Positions 40,289 to 54,291 of a stretch of DNA of 64,000 nucleotides are shown piece by piece. The notes beneath the pieces are model-generated. The model was not told the origin of the DNA and did not search any database. It saw nothing but the letters and a program-made list of their open reading frames with translations. The position numbers and the translations under genes are program-made. The DNA is from Trichoplax sp. H2 (taxonomy: Eukaryota > Placozoa > Uniplacotomia > Trichoplacea), in contig NOWV01000231.1 of the NCBI GenBank assembly GCA_003344405.1, forward strand, positions 1 to 64,000, in the 5' to 3' direction. Position 1 is the first letter of the stretch; every line of letters begins with the position of its first letter.

Positions 40289-43200
40289 ATGGTGAGTACT
40301 TTATGTTTTAATAAGCTTATTAAATCCATTAATATATATATATAATCGATACCATCCATCACTACTTATGAGTAATCTTTTATAATTGGCGTAAAAATGA
40401 CATGAAAGTTATTACAAGAAAAGCTTGACTTCAAAATTTCTCCCTCTGTAAATAAATAGCATTCGTACTGTACTAATACAGGAGTAAGGCAAATGACATG
40501 ATTCGTATTATGAACTACCAAATTAATGAACTTCTGCTCATAAAATTATCCCTAACGTAGGATGCTAGTCCAATTATTTTCCGACCAGTACACTGATGAT
40601 GAACTAGAAGAGTTACAGTATAAATATCTTTCTACAAGAGACAAATATAGAAGCAATTAGTACAGTATGCAGTAATCAACAATTGAATTCACCGCGATAG
40701 GAGTAGCAATGGAGCATACCAAAGTAGAGGATGGATGAGCTTTCAATTTGTATCATTACCCATGACAGGAAAATGCAAAATGCTGTATGTTGGATTAATG
40801 GATCAGCAGCAAAATACACCTTATTCTATGCCTAACCAAGAGCTACCCCTAATAGATAATCATGATAATTACTGTCTCATAAACAGCTAAATATTGCTTT
40901 ATTATACCTTTTTCTTTTAATAAGGTATAGCCGTTACATGGAAGGATAGCAATCTAGCTACTTTAGAAATTCATCAACGTGACACTGAACTACAAATATC
41001 AGAAACGACCTAACTACTGTTCTAAATATAGTCAAGAATAGTCGCTGATCAACCCGCTAGCAAAAGCAAAATACTTACTATACATGCTGAGCATTGACAA
41101 TTACTATTTTTTTTACATACTGTATCATATATCATACTTTATACTGATCGCAATGACGCATATACCCAGTATTCTACTGTAGAATTTCTATGCAATGATT
41201 CTCTCTTGATTATACACTATAGTGGTAGAGTATACTCTATTACAGTTTAATGGAGCTATTTATCACTGGAGCGTGCTTGTCGTATAATATTATTTACGTG
41301 TATTTGTATCGTATGCGTATTCTACACTTGATGCTATGGATCACTCACATACGTGTAAGATAAGAATTTATCATGTCAAGGATATTGACAAAGTTTAAGA
41401 TGATAATGAATCAGTGAGTAATAGAAACGTTACGATCAAGCTAAAGTTTAAGATAATATTTAATATGGTATAGAAACGTTATGTTATATCAATGATGATG
41501 ATAAAGTTTAAAATGATATTCAATGTATAATAGAATAGAAACATTAAGATACGTATGATTTACCATGTTAATGATCATGTTAAAGTAAAAGATAATTATA
41601 AACAATATATAATACAGACTGTTTTACTTATACTGTAATCTATAACCTACCAAGGATTATAAAAGTATAGTTAGCGTTCTACCAATTAATACAGTAATAT
41701 GTGTACCCGATCCTGATACAGTTTTTACCATTTTTATTCCCTTTTTAAATACTAAAAACTAATTTTATATACCCTTTAATTTATCTCATGCAATGAAAGG
41801 CTCAAAACAATAGTACAGAGAAGAAAGAACACTTATTTAAAATTATCGTTGTGGGAAGCAAATTTACCGGAAAAACCAGTATCATCCGAAGATATGTTCA
41901 CCAATACTTCAGTGAAAACTACAAAGCCACGGTAATATTACAACAAAGACTAGCTACTAATCTTTATTAATTAAACAATTTCAGCACCCCTGATCTATAC
42001 CTTCCAATACCTCTAATTATATTATAGTAGATCCTTTTTTATTCACGTGCTTTCTGTTAGCTGTATTACGGTACAAGAAGTGTTCAATACTAAATGCATA
42101 AACAATCATAAATTCATAGATTGGCGTGGACTTTGCACTGAAAGTTATTAATTGGGACGCAGAGACTGTAATAAAACTACAACTATGGGATATCGCAGGT
42201 AAGATTAGTCTAACCATTCAATTACTAAAATTTAGAACTCATATTTGTAACATTAATACTCAACGAAACCTACAGTATTATAACATTACACGTATATATC
42301 TTTTTATGAACTACTGAGTCGTGCGCTTATTTAAAATACGTTCCAGAAAATAGAATTATATCTGACTCAATCTGTCTTGTTTTTCTCTTTTACTTTTACG
42401 ATATACGACAAAGGACAAGATAATTACGAAAAAATGACAAGGGTATATACGTGTATATTACCATTACTCAATTAGGAATAATTTCACTAACTAGACTCGC
42501 AATATTTCTCTTACTTAAATTTTGATTTAATAACATAATACTTTATAGGTTTACTTTAAAGACGCCGTCGGTGCCGTTGTTGTTTATGACATAACCGATA
42601 CGAAAACTTTTGAAAGTACTAAAAAGTGGAAAGATGATGTCGATAATAAAGTTTTTCTTCCCGATGGTTCCACCGTCCCTGTCGTTTTATTAGCAAACAA
42701 GGTTGTTAAAATAAGACAACATTAATACGAGCTGATGAGTATACTATATTATCATCTGTTGCATAGCAATTAAGTTTATCTTTCATAAAATATTGCAAGG
42801 AATTATTTGAGCGTAACTCCGTAACATAGAATAAATTATTTTAATACCCTTTAATATGCATATAAACATTCTTTAATTTTACAATGATAGTGTGATAAAG
42901 CAAAGATCGGAGATCATAATGATCCAGAGTATCTCGACAAATTTATCCAGGACAATGGTTATATAAAATGGTTCGAAACCTCAGCTAAAACTAACGTAAA
43001 TATTGACAAAGCCTTTAGAAGTTTAGTAGAAGAGGTAAAGCATTTTTATAGCTATTTCATAAATTTCCTTTCTCTATTCTATAGCACGATATTATTTAGA
43101 AATAATACCATATAGAATTTTTAAATATTCTCCTATATCTCATGATCCTAAGAATAATCTACGTTACCTATTAAGAATATAGAGTAACACTGTATATTTA

Positions 43201-43519
43201 CGTAACTAAATATGTCCCCATAGATGCGCTGTTAATTTATATTTTTATCTATCTGTAATAGTAATTGCTTATATTTTCTATTCCTTTTTCTCATACATAC
43301 TCGTAGAATTACGTTATTTCACATATTTTGTACATTGCAATTGAATATACACTATAATAACTAGGGATCAAAAAATTAACAAAATCCTTTAATGTATAAT
43401 GATAGATCTACGAAAAATCGACTAAATTTGACGGGAAAGAGACTGCAGATCCTGAACGGGTCAATCTTAATAATACTAACGAGAAAGAAGGAACTAAATC
43501 TAGTTCATGCTGTTTCTAA
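40289..43519 (+). CDS. Rab32/38-like small GTPase, copy A
   Basis: Rab-family switch of the Rab32/38 type, expected on mitochondria-associated or lysosome-related organelles. Exons: 40289-40291 (the ATG alone), 41800-41931, 42120-42198, 42414-42442, 42549-42701, 42891-43034, 43406-43519; 217 aa, in phase. G motifs: P-loop GSKFTGKTS, switch I Thr in YKATIGVDF, WDIAGQ, NKCD, ETSAK; all are intact. IAGQ rather than TAGQ, LPDGSTVPVVLLANKCD and KWFETSAK are Rab32/38 marks. The C-terminus is SSSCCF, a prenylation-type di-cysteine plus one residue. An in-frame TGA just upstream of exon 2 and the AG|GCT acceptor show that the start lies elsewhere. The 40289 ATG, directly followed by GTGAGT, is supported by the same arrangement in copy B. 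A poly(A) signal may be at 44073. Confidence 0.9.
41370..41625. repeat. Degenerate ~55-75-bp tandem repeat in Rab-A intron 1
   Basis: About four loose copies of a unit with AAAGTTTAAGATGATAAT (or variants), AATAGAAACGTTA and ATCATG/ATCAAT, near 41390, 41443, 41507 and 41583. Copy B and pseudogene C keep only one or two such units at the matching place (near 47490 and 51415), so the expansion is specific to A. Confidence 0.55.
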
Positions 43520-46183
43520 TTTTATTAATTTACTGCTACTAAGAAAAAACAAAACAAAATGAAGTTATATAATCGAATATATTGCTCACTGATAATGATG
43601 CATACGTGTTTAGCCAATAATTATAGTATAACATTAAAATTGTATACATATACCATCAGTGTTGACCTGCTTAGTCATTAGTTACCTTAAACATAAAATA
43701 TTAGGAACCTGTAATACTTGATAGAAATAACCTTTTTTTATACATAATACTGAAAACACGATTACTGTCAATTCTGATATCTTTTTCAAATTCTTAGTAC
43801 CGGTATCAGATAACGATGTATCTACCACATTTTATCACAGAAGTTAAGTTAATTTCGTTTCTAGAGCACATGTTGCAATTGAACAAAATTTTAAAATCCA
43901 ATTTATAATTGAAATTCTAGGTATTTTACTGTATAACGTATTAGCGATCTTTAAATTGTATAGTTAATAAATGTGATGCTTGTCAGCATTATTCATTGTA
44001 TCATGACTTACTCATCATGATCTTATTTGTTTGATTGATGTATATTGTATCCTGATTGACTAAACTGATACAAATAAACAAAATTTTTTTATTGATATAC
44101 GTAATTGATTGCTTCCATTAGAAAGTTTAGGAAATATTTGCATTAGATAGCGAATCCTTATGGTCGGCAATCAGTATACACTATGCGATCTAGCTTTTGT
44201 GAACAGTACAACAACAATAAATACGAGGATAAGTGGGATAATTACAACAATTACTACAATTTTATGACCTTAACGGCAAAATGTAATCGATATATCCCAT
44301 TGATAAATATAGTAATTGATTATAATGGAGATCGTTGTATGCTAGTCAGAGTGCTCAGACTAGTATGAATATTTTTGAAATCAGATCCGCTATTCAATAG
44401 TTTATACTGTATAAGCAAAGTATTGTTCTCTCATAGTAGGTAAAAGCATATCTTGCCAACAATTTAAAGTGCTTTGCTCATAAAGAAATACATCAATTCC
44501 TTATCCAGGGAGACTTTGATTAGATAACAATGACGATTATTATATTATAATTATGCATTAAAGCCTTCAAATATGTGTAAAACCATGACATTACATAAAT
44601 CGTTAATAAAGGCTCTCATTACAAGCAGATATAATTTGCATGTGTATATACAGTAAGCATATCTTTAGATATACAGTATTACGATACACTACAGCATAAA
44701 ACTCGACATATTACTGAAATTCTTTAATTACGCATGAAGATAGATTGCAAATTTGTCTATAGGTATATTAATCTTGCCCGTTGTAATTGATCGTAGAATT
44801 TAAATGTTATACCTTACTATCATCAATATATCGAAAAATTGATTTCTTTGTATCTACCACTTATAATTATAATATACAGTACATTGCCATTCAGTAGGTC
44901 ATGAATAATGTTTGTAATACTGTATGCTGTATATGACCATGAAGTAGATCATTAATACTGTTTATATCATTACTAGTGCCATTAACAGGTGTGTTAATTG
45001 CCCAACAGTAACAAGCCGGTAACTACAAGTGGATGCGTTTAATACTATACGGAGTATAATAACGATTTACCTCATATCAAATAAACTGATACAATACATG
45101 ATACAGGGAATAAGATCAAATTCGCTAATTAGCAAGTAAGGGATAAAACGACCAAAAATAGATTGCAAATATACGGTAATACAGTAACATCGAGTTATAG
45201 TCAGATCCGATGTATCCGATGCATATATCAACACAAAATCATTACTTGCAATTTCTTTTTATATAAAGTGTCAACATATAGTTGATAACTCCTATACAGT
45301 AATAGTTGCGATGAAATGATCGATTTGAATAATCTACGCAAAGTATACTAGGGTCATCCTTACTGTGCTACTTACAGACCTGATATATCCAATGCATAGA
45401 TCGACATAAAACCGTTTACTTACAATTTTTTATATAATGCATCAATATATAGTATAATAACTCTTCTATATTACAACGAAATGACCGATTTGAATAATTT
45501 ATGCAAAATATACTGAAGTTATCATTACCGTACTTGCAGACCCAATGTATCCGATGTATAAAAGGACATAAAATCATTTACTTACAAACTTCTTTATATA
45601 AGGTGTCAATATATATAGTATCATAACTCTTCTATATTACGACGAAATAACTGATTTGAATAATTTATGCAAAGTATACTAGGGCCATCATTTTACGTGT
45701 CACTTGCAGACCCAATGTATCCGATACATAGATCGACATAAAATCGTTTAATTACAATCTTATTTTATATAAGGTATCAATATATAGTATAATAACTCTT
45801 CTATATTATGACGAAATGACCGATTTGAATAATTTATGCAAAGTATACTTTGGTCATAATTACTGTGCTACTTGCAGTCATTTTGACCTTAAGAGAGTTA
45901 GTAGATTTGATTTTGCACAGTATACTATAGTATAGTTACTGCATTGATGTTCTATACTGCATTGGCTATCGCATACTGTTGCTAGTACTTGACATAGATT
46001 TACAATTGTACATTGTACAGGCTAGTGTTTACCAGTGACGTCAGGAATTATGGTGCGTATACAGTAGTAAACAAATTCCCTTTACCATCAGTTGTATGAG
46101 ATATGTTACATATTTAACTAGCTGTTGGCCTATTACAACTACGTGTTCGCCATATTATCTTCCTCTCTCCATAAGAAATAAAG
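43520..46183. other. Spacer between Rab copies A and B
   Basis: Contains the downstream flank of A (to about 44180, with AATAAA at 44073-44078), about 1 kb of unique AT-rich sequence with no gene seen, then the ~170-bp repeat array and the upstream module of unit B. Confidence 0.6.
45190..45890. repeat. ~165-173-bp tandem repeat upstream of Rab-B, about 4 copies
   Basis: Each copy has, in order, TGTATCCGATGCATA or a variant (near 45211, 45384, 45547, 45717), a GACATAAAATC box, TATATAA-GGTGTCAA, AACTCTTCTATATTACGACG, GAAATGACCGATTTGAATAA and GCAAAGTATACTAGGG. Single copies of the last two boxes recur upstream of pseudogene C (about 50380-50430) and twice upstream of the fourth unit (about 55270-55330 and 55445-55520). 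Confidence 0.8.
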
Positions 46184-49100
46184 ATGGTAAGTAATTATAA
46201 GGTTGTTGCTGACTTGTTTCGTCAACCGAATTTATACTCGTATAATCGATATCTGCATCATTGTTGATGAGTAATTTTATATAATTTGCTGAAAAGATTA
46301 TACAAGAAAAGCCTGACTCTATAATCGTTACGCTGTCAATAACACGATCCAATATGATATCTTTGCCTACTTAGTATAAACGAAATGGTATAAACTACGA
46401 AATGAAATTAACTACAAGTTAACGAACTTGTGATTTGTTACGTAGGACGGTATAAGCGATTTCTGCCAAACAATAATTCTAATAATGATTGAATTGAGAC
46501 GGTTTACATACGTAAATAATTAATCTATATTAACTATATACTAACTTTAAGTAATCAATCTGTGGCAATTCATCGTTCCGATGAAGTATTCGCGTAGTGA
46601 TTTTGCGGTATACGAGTAAAAATTAACCATCACTGATTATTCGATGAAGTAAAAAAAGATAGTAGTAATTTCTGACACTGTAAAAATATCTGATCCTCGT
46701 CGATATACAGTGTGGTTAGCTAGTGAAAGTATCTCGATCAGATTATAATAATAGGCTTATACAGCTAATTATAATTAATGAATAGAAAAAGAGATTGACT
46801 TGATATACTTCCTTATTACAATGTAAGAATACCAATCAAATGATGCAATATACTTCCTTAATAAAATATAAGTACAGTAAGCCAAATACTTGCGGGTTTC
46901 AATGGTAATAAACTCCTTTACTCGTCTTATGTACTATCCAAAAAGCCAATAGTCAACTAATAGTTTAGTATTTAGGCCAAGTACTGTAATAGAAGCAATA
47001 AAGATTAATTTACTAGCACCCAAGCAAACAGTTTTAACTACATGTTTACTGTTTATACAGTACCTTAAATACTATATCGAACGCCATATTTCATACTCAT
47101 CTTAGTGATATTTTGCAGATGATTTCTATATCAAACTTTATCATGCATATAATTATAATTAATTAGACTCTCATCCTAACTCGGTTTCAGCAAGACAGTA
47201 ATCATACAAGTACATCATATGTATGTTACATAACAAACATAATCCTTTCTCATGCTGATATACGCGTATTTTACTACAGCTTTACTTATAACTGAAAACC
47301 TTCATTTCATCTATAAGTACTTTACGGCATTTACAAGAAATCATAGGTACACAACTATAGCTTATAAATTGTGATGATATTGCACTTTTATGAACATCCA
47401 CTACTTATTCTTCGTTATATTTATTACTCAAACATATGTTAAGATGCAATTTATCATGCTACATGAATCATTGATCACAGTAAAATGGAAAAAGTTAAAG
47501 ATGACAATCAATAATAGAGTCGCTAACTTATGGATTTTTAAAATTTATAAGTAAATAGATATCCTTCTTTGTACAATCTAATTACGTGCGTATTTATTTT
47601 ATTTTATTTACTTATCGTTAACAATCAATTTAAAAATTAAATGCTACATTATAATTACGTATGCTTGGATATATCTTAAACTATTAAAGGCACAAAAAAA
47701 TAATCCCGTGGCGACGAAAGAACATTCATTTAAATTTATCATTGTCGGGAAAAACCATACAGGAAAAAGTAGCATCATACGAAGATATGTTAATGGATTA
47801 TTTACTGACTACTACAAAATTACGGTAAGTTTTATACGCTAACTGAAATTAATCAGTGAAGAAAGATCATCTAAACATACTTAATTAGTAAAATCAATTA
47901 AATAAACTTGTTCATACTTTCTGGTATTTCCAATCACCAATAGATCCTTTAGTCACATTCCGTTAGTTACACGATGTAGTCTTCTAGACGTAGCGCTCAA
48001 TACTAAATGTTGAATTATCTAAAATTCATAGATGGGAGTTGATTTTGCTCTGAAAGTTATTAATTGGGACGCGAAGACTTCAATAAAATTACAGTTATGG
48101 GATGTCCAAGGTAATACAAGATTCATTATTGAGCTATTGAATCATTCATTTTAATGCTCATATTGACAATACTTACCAAGTATGAAATACAACTTTTACG
48201 ACAGTTCATATATTATATAGAATCTTATTCATTAGCTTTGGAATGCATAGGTACATTAACAGCGAATACTACATTAGCAATGTTAACAGTTAAAAGCATA
48301 AGTTTACAAGAGCTATAACTGATTGAAATCGCCTTTATTTTTCATCTATGATATTCAAAAAGGACAAGACTTCAACGAAAAGATGACACATGTAAATATC
48401 ATCATAGCAATACGAACGTAGCATCATTCTGAATAAATGCTACTAATTTCACCTATTAAATCCACAGTGTTTCTCTAATGTAGACTTCTAATTCAACAAC
48501 TGTATAGGTCTACTTCAAGGATGCTGTAGGTGCCTTTGTTGTTTATGACGTAACTGATGTAAAAACTTTTGAAAGTACCAAAATGTGGAAAGAAGATATT
48601 GATAAGAAAGTTTTCCTTCCTGATGGTTGTAAGATCCCAGTAGTTTTATTGGCAAACAAGGTTATCACAAATAGGAGTATATTCATACAATCTGATGAGT
48701 TTATTAATCTCTGTATTACAATAATTAAACTTATATTCTAAAAGCATTGCAAAGCTATTTCAGGATTAAAAAAGAAATTATTTAAATGAGTATCGAAATA
48801 TTTATACATGTATGAATATTTCTTAATTTTACTGTGATAGTGTGATAAAGCGAAGGTTGGAAATCATAACAGTCCGGAATATCTCGACAATTATATCCAA
48901 GACAATGGTTATATAAAATGGTTCGAAACATCAGCAAAGACTGGTATAAATATTGATAAAGCCTTTAGAAGCTTAGTAGAAGAGGTAAAACATCATTACA
49001 GTCATTCTATCAATTCTACTTATTTGTAGCAATTGCCTAGAAATAATAACAACTTTTAAATATATTACCTAAATTTCGTAATGCAAATCCTAGAAATGGT

Positions 49101-49423
49101 ACTTAATAAAAATATGTGACACTATACCTTTATATGTAACTAGGGGTACACTCATACATACGAAGATGATTTAAATTTTTATTAATTTTCAATGGCAATT
49201 ACTTATTTCTGTTTGTGTTTCTTTTTATATAATACCGCGTTACCTCTATACGTAATGACAAAGTTATAATGAAGGATCAAAAATTCACTAATATGTTATT
49301 TGCTTGTAATAGGTCTATGAAAGTTCTGATAAATCCGATAAAAAAGAAACAACAGATACTGAGAATATCAAACTTAATGATACTAGCGAGAAAGACGTAA
49401 CTAAATCCAGCTGCTGTTTTTAA
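46184..49423 (+). CDS. Rab32/38-like small GTPase, copy B
   Basis: Tandem paralogue of copy A with the same seven-exon structure and the same length, 217 aa: 46184-46186 (ATG only), 47690-47824, 48032-48110, 48363-48391, 48508-48660, 48841-48984, 49313-49423. The nucleotide-binding motifs are intact: GKNHTGKSS, Thr in YKITMGVDF, NKCD, ETSAK. The G3 motif reads WDVQGQD where A has WDIAGQD; the Ala before Gly, nearly universal in Rabs, is replaced by Gln, while the catalytic-type Gln is kept. The C-terminus is SSCCF. Intron 1 (about 1.5 kb) is clearly homologous to that of A, for example TGATGAGTAAT and TTA(T)ACAAGAAAAGC. Poly(A) signal AATAAA may be at 49992. Likely functional, perhaps with altered switch II behaviour. 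Confidence 0.9.
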
Positions 49424-50936
49424 ACTTTATTAATTTGCTAGTATAGTATTACAGAATTGATTAAAAATTGCGCAATGGGTTATATCTCGTAGTAATGACG
49501 ATATTTACATTTTTAGCGTTAATTACATTATAACTTAAAAATTGTTTTCATATATTAACATATATTTTTCTTTACTAGTTATTTTAAATACTGAATTAAT
49601 TTGTAATAGTAGAATGAAATAGTCTTTTATTATAAATAAGAATATTGAAAACCTTAATGATTAGCAACTTTGATATCTATTCGATTCCTAGCTATCAAAT
49701 AGTGATATATCTATCACACTAATTACTGAAAAACTAAATTAATTTCGTTTACAAAAGAATATATATTTCATGATTAGCAAAATCATATAATGAGGTTTGT
49801 AATCTAGATCTTAAATATCTACTGTAGAACATTTTAAAGATCCATAAACTTTATAGTTAACAATCATATCGCTTATCTAGTTCATACATATATATGTATT
49901 TACTGCATCATGAACTCACTCATCGTAATCTCAAAAAAATTTTCTTTCTTTGGTTGATGTATGCTATATCCTGATTGACTAAATGAATATAAATAAATAA
50001 GCTTTTTTGATATAGCTAATTTTCTCCATACATTAAGAAATCGTCGCATTTATATACGAATTACAATATTGCTATTTAAGATTAGTGTACATCCTAACAT
50101 CTGTGAACGGTTTAACAATAAACTCGACGATAGTTGATATCATTAAAGCAATTACTATAATTTTAGGATCTTAAACAATAATGTAACATATTTACAGTCG
50201 ATGCATACCATTAAATTAATAGACTAAATTCCGTCGAGAATTATGATTAAGACTTTATATCGAACAAAAATTAATCTTTTTATTGGAAAATCAAGTAACA
50301 TTAAATGCACTAATAATTGGATACTTTTATCCACTAATATCAGGGGAAAACTCCTACTATAAAATCTTCTTTTGTTACGAAGATTAACCAAGTAGATAAT
50401 TGCAAGCAAAGTACACTTAGGTCATACACTTTGTGTTTTTTTACCGTAAGATGGGCGAACTTGATTTTGCATTACGTTCCTTTGTACAGCTATTATATCA
50501 TTATTATGATTATTGGCATACCTCAGCAGGGACTACTAATGTCCCTGACCTCAGTATAAGTGTAGATATGAATATTGCTGCCCTATACTGCATTAGCAAT
50601 CACACTATAGGAAATATTATGCTGTTATTAGTTAGTTTAACCTGTACAAATGAGTATATATGCGTATATAGTATACGGGCTAGTAATTACCAGTAAAATC
50701 AGGTGCCACGGTGCTTGAAGCAGGGACTACTTAGTAAGAACGGTAATCCCTGTTATAACGGTGACTACTAAAAAAGTCGCTTTCTTTTATTACAGTAGCC
50801 CCTACTTATAGACAGTAGATAATATTCAAGTATAATAGATTCTTTTACTAGTAGTTTGTTAAATACTACTTAAACTAAACATCTGGATTGCTATGAACCG
50901 CTTACTACTTTTCTTTCCTCTCTCTACTGAAATAGA
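49424..50936. other. Spacer between Rab copy B and pseudogene C
   Basis: Holds the B downstream flank to about 50000 (TGATGTATG..TATCCTGATTGACTAA-type box and AATAAA) and the upstream module of unit C from about 50380. That module has a TTGATTTTGCA box and TATACTGCATTAGCAATCA, both shared with unit B and the fourth unit. No separate gene seen. Confidence 0.6.
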
Positions 50937-53900
50937 TGTGATTAGTAAAGATGTTTTACTACTTTCCGACAATATGCTCGAAATAATATACGCTAAAAAT
51001 TAATCAGTTATAATTTGTAGAGGTATAATTATTACAAAATTTATTGACCTAAGAGTTATAAAAAAGTTATCTATACTGTGAGCTATTTAAAGCAATCAAT
51101 ATGCAAAATCGGTATTCGGATAATAGCAATAATGTAATTGTAGTAATAGCTCATTCAATATGTAGACCTTATCGTCACCGATGACTTGATACAATAGTGA
51201 TATATTGTAGTAATGATTGTAATAATTTGCGATAGAGTAAAAATTGGATCACTTTATATACATACGAGTCATTATCTCTGAGCTATTTGACTGTAAATCG
51301 TAATAATACTATTCTATCATATGGATATAAGGTTCTAAGGAATTACTTAACTTTGCTAATATTTTATCACAAACGTAAAAACGTACTTTAGTATGTTAAT
51401 AATTACGATCATAATGGTAAAGTTTGAGATTATAATCAATAGTAAGCGGACTGTCGCAATATCTTATTCTTTACTGTTAGCACTCTTTCTTGCAAGCGGT
51501 CTATTAAGAGTGTGAACAGACATGATACAATGATTGTTATACAGCTTGACGTACACAATCATCGATTTTTAAAAATCTAACTCTAGCCCTAACACTAAGT
51601 GCTACTTTATATATTACTTGGATTTAATTCGCATAATTAAAGATGCAAAACAACACTTTAGAGAAGGAAGATTATTTATTAAAGTTATCATGGTTGGAGG
51701 TTATTCTGTAGGAACAATTAACATCAGGCGAAGATATACATACGGATATTTTCGTGAGAGTTACAAAACTACGGTAAAATTACAACATAAATTAGTTATC
51801 GATCTTCATTTATTGAATAATTATAGTAACTTTTAATATACGCTATTTATGACTAATCATTGAAGATCAACTATAATATACTTAATGAGTAAAACTAATA
51901 ATATAGATTTATTCATATTATCTAAAACCATTGACCACTAAAAGATCCTTTATTTTCACTCTACTACTTGCACAGTACAACTAGTGACGTTTAATAACAA
52001 ATGCAAAATCATCTTCAATTTATAGATAGGAGTTAACTTTGGTTTGAAAGCTATTAATTTGGATACGAAGATTGAAATGAAATTATAGCTATGGGATATC
52101 AGTGGTATCACAGAATTAATTATTCAACTGCTAGATAAAATTTTCATATTTTATATATTTCATTCAGTAGAAATTAGGAGCTTCATGCAAGTTCCTGCAC
52201 TATATCTTTTAATCGATTCTTATATCATATACACAGACACATACGTATTTATTATTTTAACATGTCTTCACTATGAGAATACAATGGTAGCATTATCATT
52301 TCAACATACAGAGTTATAGCTAACTTTAAATCATTATGATTCTTTTCACTCATATATTTAAAAAGCCGGACAAATTTATGGGAATATAGAAAGAGTAAAC
52401 ATCATAACAATACGAATATTGTATAACTAAATAAATTCCTACAAATTTTTTTCATCTGTCAGACTCACAATTTTTCTCTAATATGGAACTCTAATTCGAT
52501 AATTGAAACACTGCGTAGATGGTTTACTATAGAGAAGCTGTGGGTGCTATTGGCGTTTATAGTGTAATCGAGAAAAAAACTTTTGAAATTACTAAAAGGT
52601 GGAAAACGGACATTGATAGCAAAGTCTCTCTTCCCGATGGTTCCTCAATTCCTGCAATTTTATTAGCAAATAAGGTAACTATAAATAGACAATGTTTATA
52701 TGATCTTATAAGTTTATAAGTCTCTATAACAATGTAAAAGTTAAGTTAACATTCTATAAATAGTGTGAAGTACAGTTTCGGTATATGAAAATAGATAATG
52801 GTAATGATCGCTGATATAAATATCTATATTACTTAATCTATATTACGATGGTGCGATCAAATGAAAGTTAGAGATCACAACGATCCAGAATATCTTGATT
52901 AATTTATCCAAGACAACGGTTATATAAAATGGTTTGAAACATCAGCTAAGACTAATCTAAATATTGACAAGGCGTTCAGAAGTTTAGCAGAAGAGGTAAA
53001 ATAATAATGGATGTGCATATATTAAAATTAGTAACCACTTTGAATTCCAACTTAAGCTAAGCTTGGCGGAAAACATCAATTTATTATAATTTCAATAACA
53101 GACTTATAAAAAATTACTTAAAAAGAATTACAATAACGGCAGAATTATTGACTAAACCAACCGAATTAATGTATCAAAAATTAGATTTACTTACAATTTA
53201 GGATTATCCTACTTACCTTCTTAATTCAGTACCGATTGAGCTATTTAACTACTAAACTACGGTACTTTTATATGCTAGGTGTAGTAGTTGATTGTATAAG
53301 ACGATCGATATATCACTCTAAAGTATTCTAAACTAAACTAACAATTAATCGCATATGTTAAAATCAATTCTACCCTAGAATCCAAAAATTACTAAATTAA
53401 TATAATCATACTTCAACTATAAGTACAATATAACCAAAAACCTAAGATAAAGCTGCATTCTTAAACTAGAACCCAAATCAAAACCTTCAGGTTCACATTA
53501 TATTGCAGAACAAAGTAATACAACTTTTACTATACATTATAAACAAGATTAGGTACAAGTTTTATCCGAATTAAAAGCGCAAATATTATAGTAATTAAAC
53601 ATATAGGTTAAATTACGTAAGATTTAAGAAAAAGTATACCGTCCAATATTACTAAGATATTACCTGAATAAAATAATCGGATTTACAGTTTACTACGATA
53701 CCGTACTAAATGAAATCCATTGTAATTACACTAAACTATTAGTTACTTTTAAAGCAACAGTGCCAATTAAAACACAAAATTTTGGATGAGAATTCTAAAA
53801 GCCAACCTTCATTATAATGAAATGTTGCTATGATCATTGTATTAATTCTTTTTATATACAGATAGGATAGTATTTAGAAATAAATTTAATGATCACACAA

Positions 53901-54291
53901 TATCTAAATCTACAGTACTATCAATGCTTTATAATTAAAAGGATCATTTAATAATGAAAATATGCAACTGCCACCGTAGCTTTGTAAATCGTTAGAAACA
54001 ACTACAGTTACTGTATATATGCGTACGTTGGTGATTTATATTTCTATTAATTTACAATCTTTTTGCTTATCTTTATTCCTCTTTCTAGTTTTTGACATTA
54101 TATTATTCTTTATATTTTGCAAATTAAATACATAATAACAATTTTACTGATATGTAATATATAGCAGATCTATGAAAGAGTCTGATAAACTCAATAAAAA
54201 GAAAATAGCAGATTCTGGAGCTGTCGATCTTAATGATTCTAACGATACTAACGAGAAAGAGCGACTGATGTTTAATTTTTGTATTTTTTAA
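50937..54291 (+). pseudogene. Rab32/38-like GTPase pseudogene, copy C
   Basis: Third tandem copy, still aligned to every exon of A and B but broken in many ways. The ATG exon at 50937 has lost its donor (ATG then TGATTAG). The P-loop region reads GGYSVGTIN, lacking the Lys and Ser/Thr that hold phosphate and magnesium. There is an in-frame TAG at 52086-52088 just before the WD motif and an in-frame TAA at 52900-52902. The acceptor before the NKCD exon has changed from AG to GG (52850-52851). The switch II exon (about 52374) has lost its frame. The last exon (about 54170) has a one-base frameshift, and the di-cysteine end is degraded to a single Cys. Matching exon remnants: 51640-51773, 52026-52104, 52516-52674, 52852-52995, 54170-54291. 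Confidence 0.88.

Noticed and set aside
51618-51836. 72-codon frame starting MDLIRIIKDAKQHFREG as an independent gene
   Set aside because: It is the decayed second exon of the third Rab copy read through into its intron.
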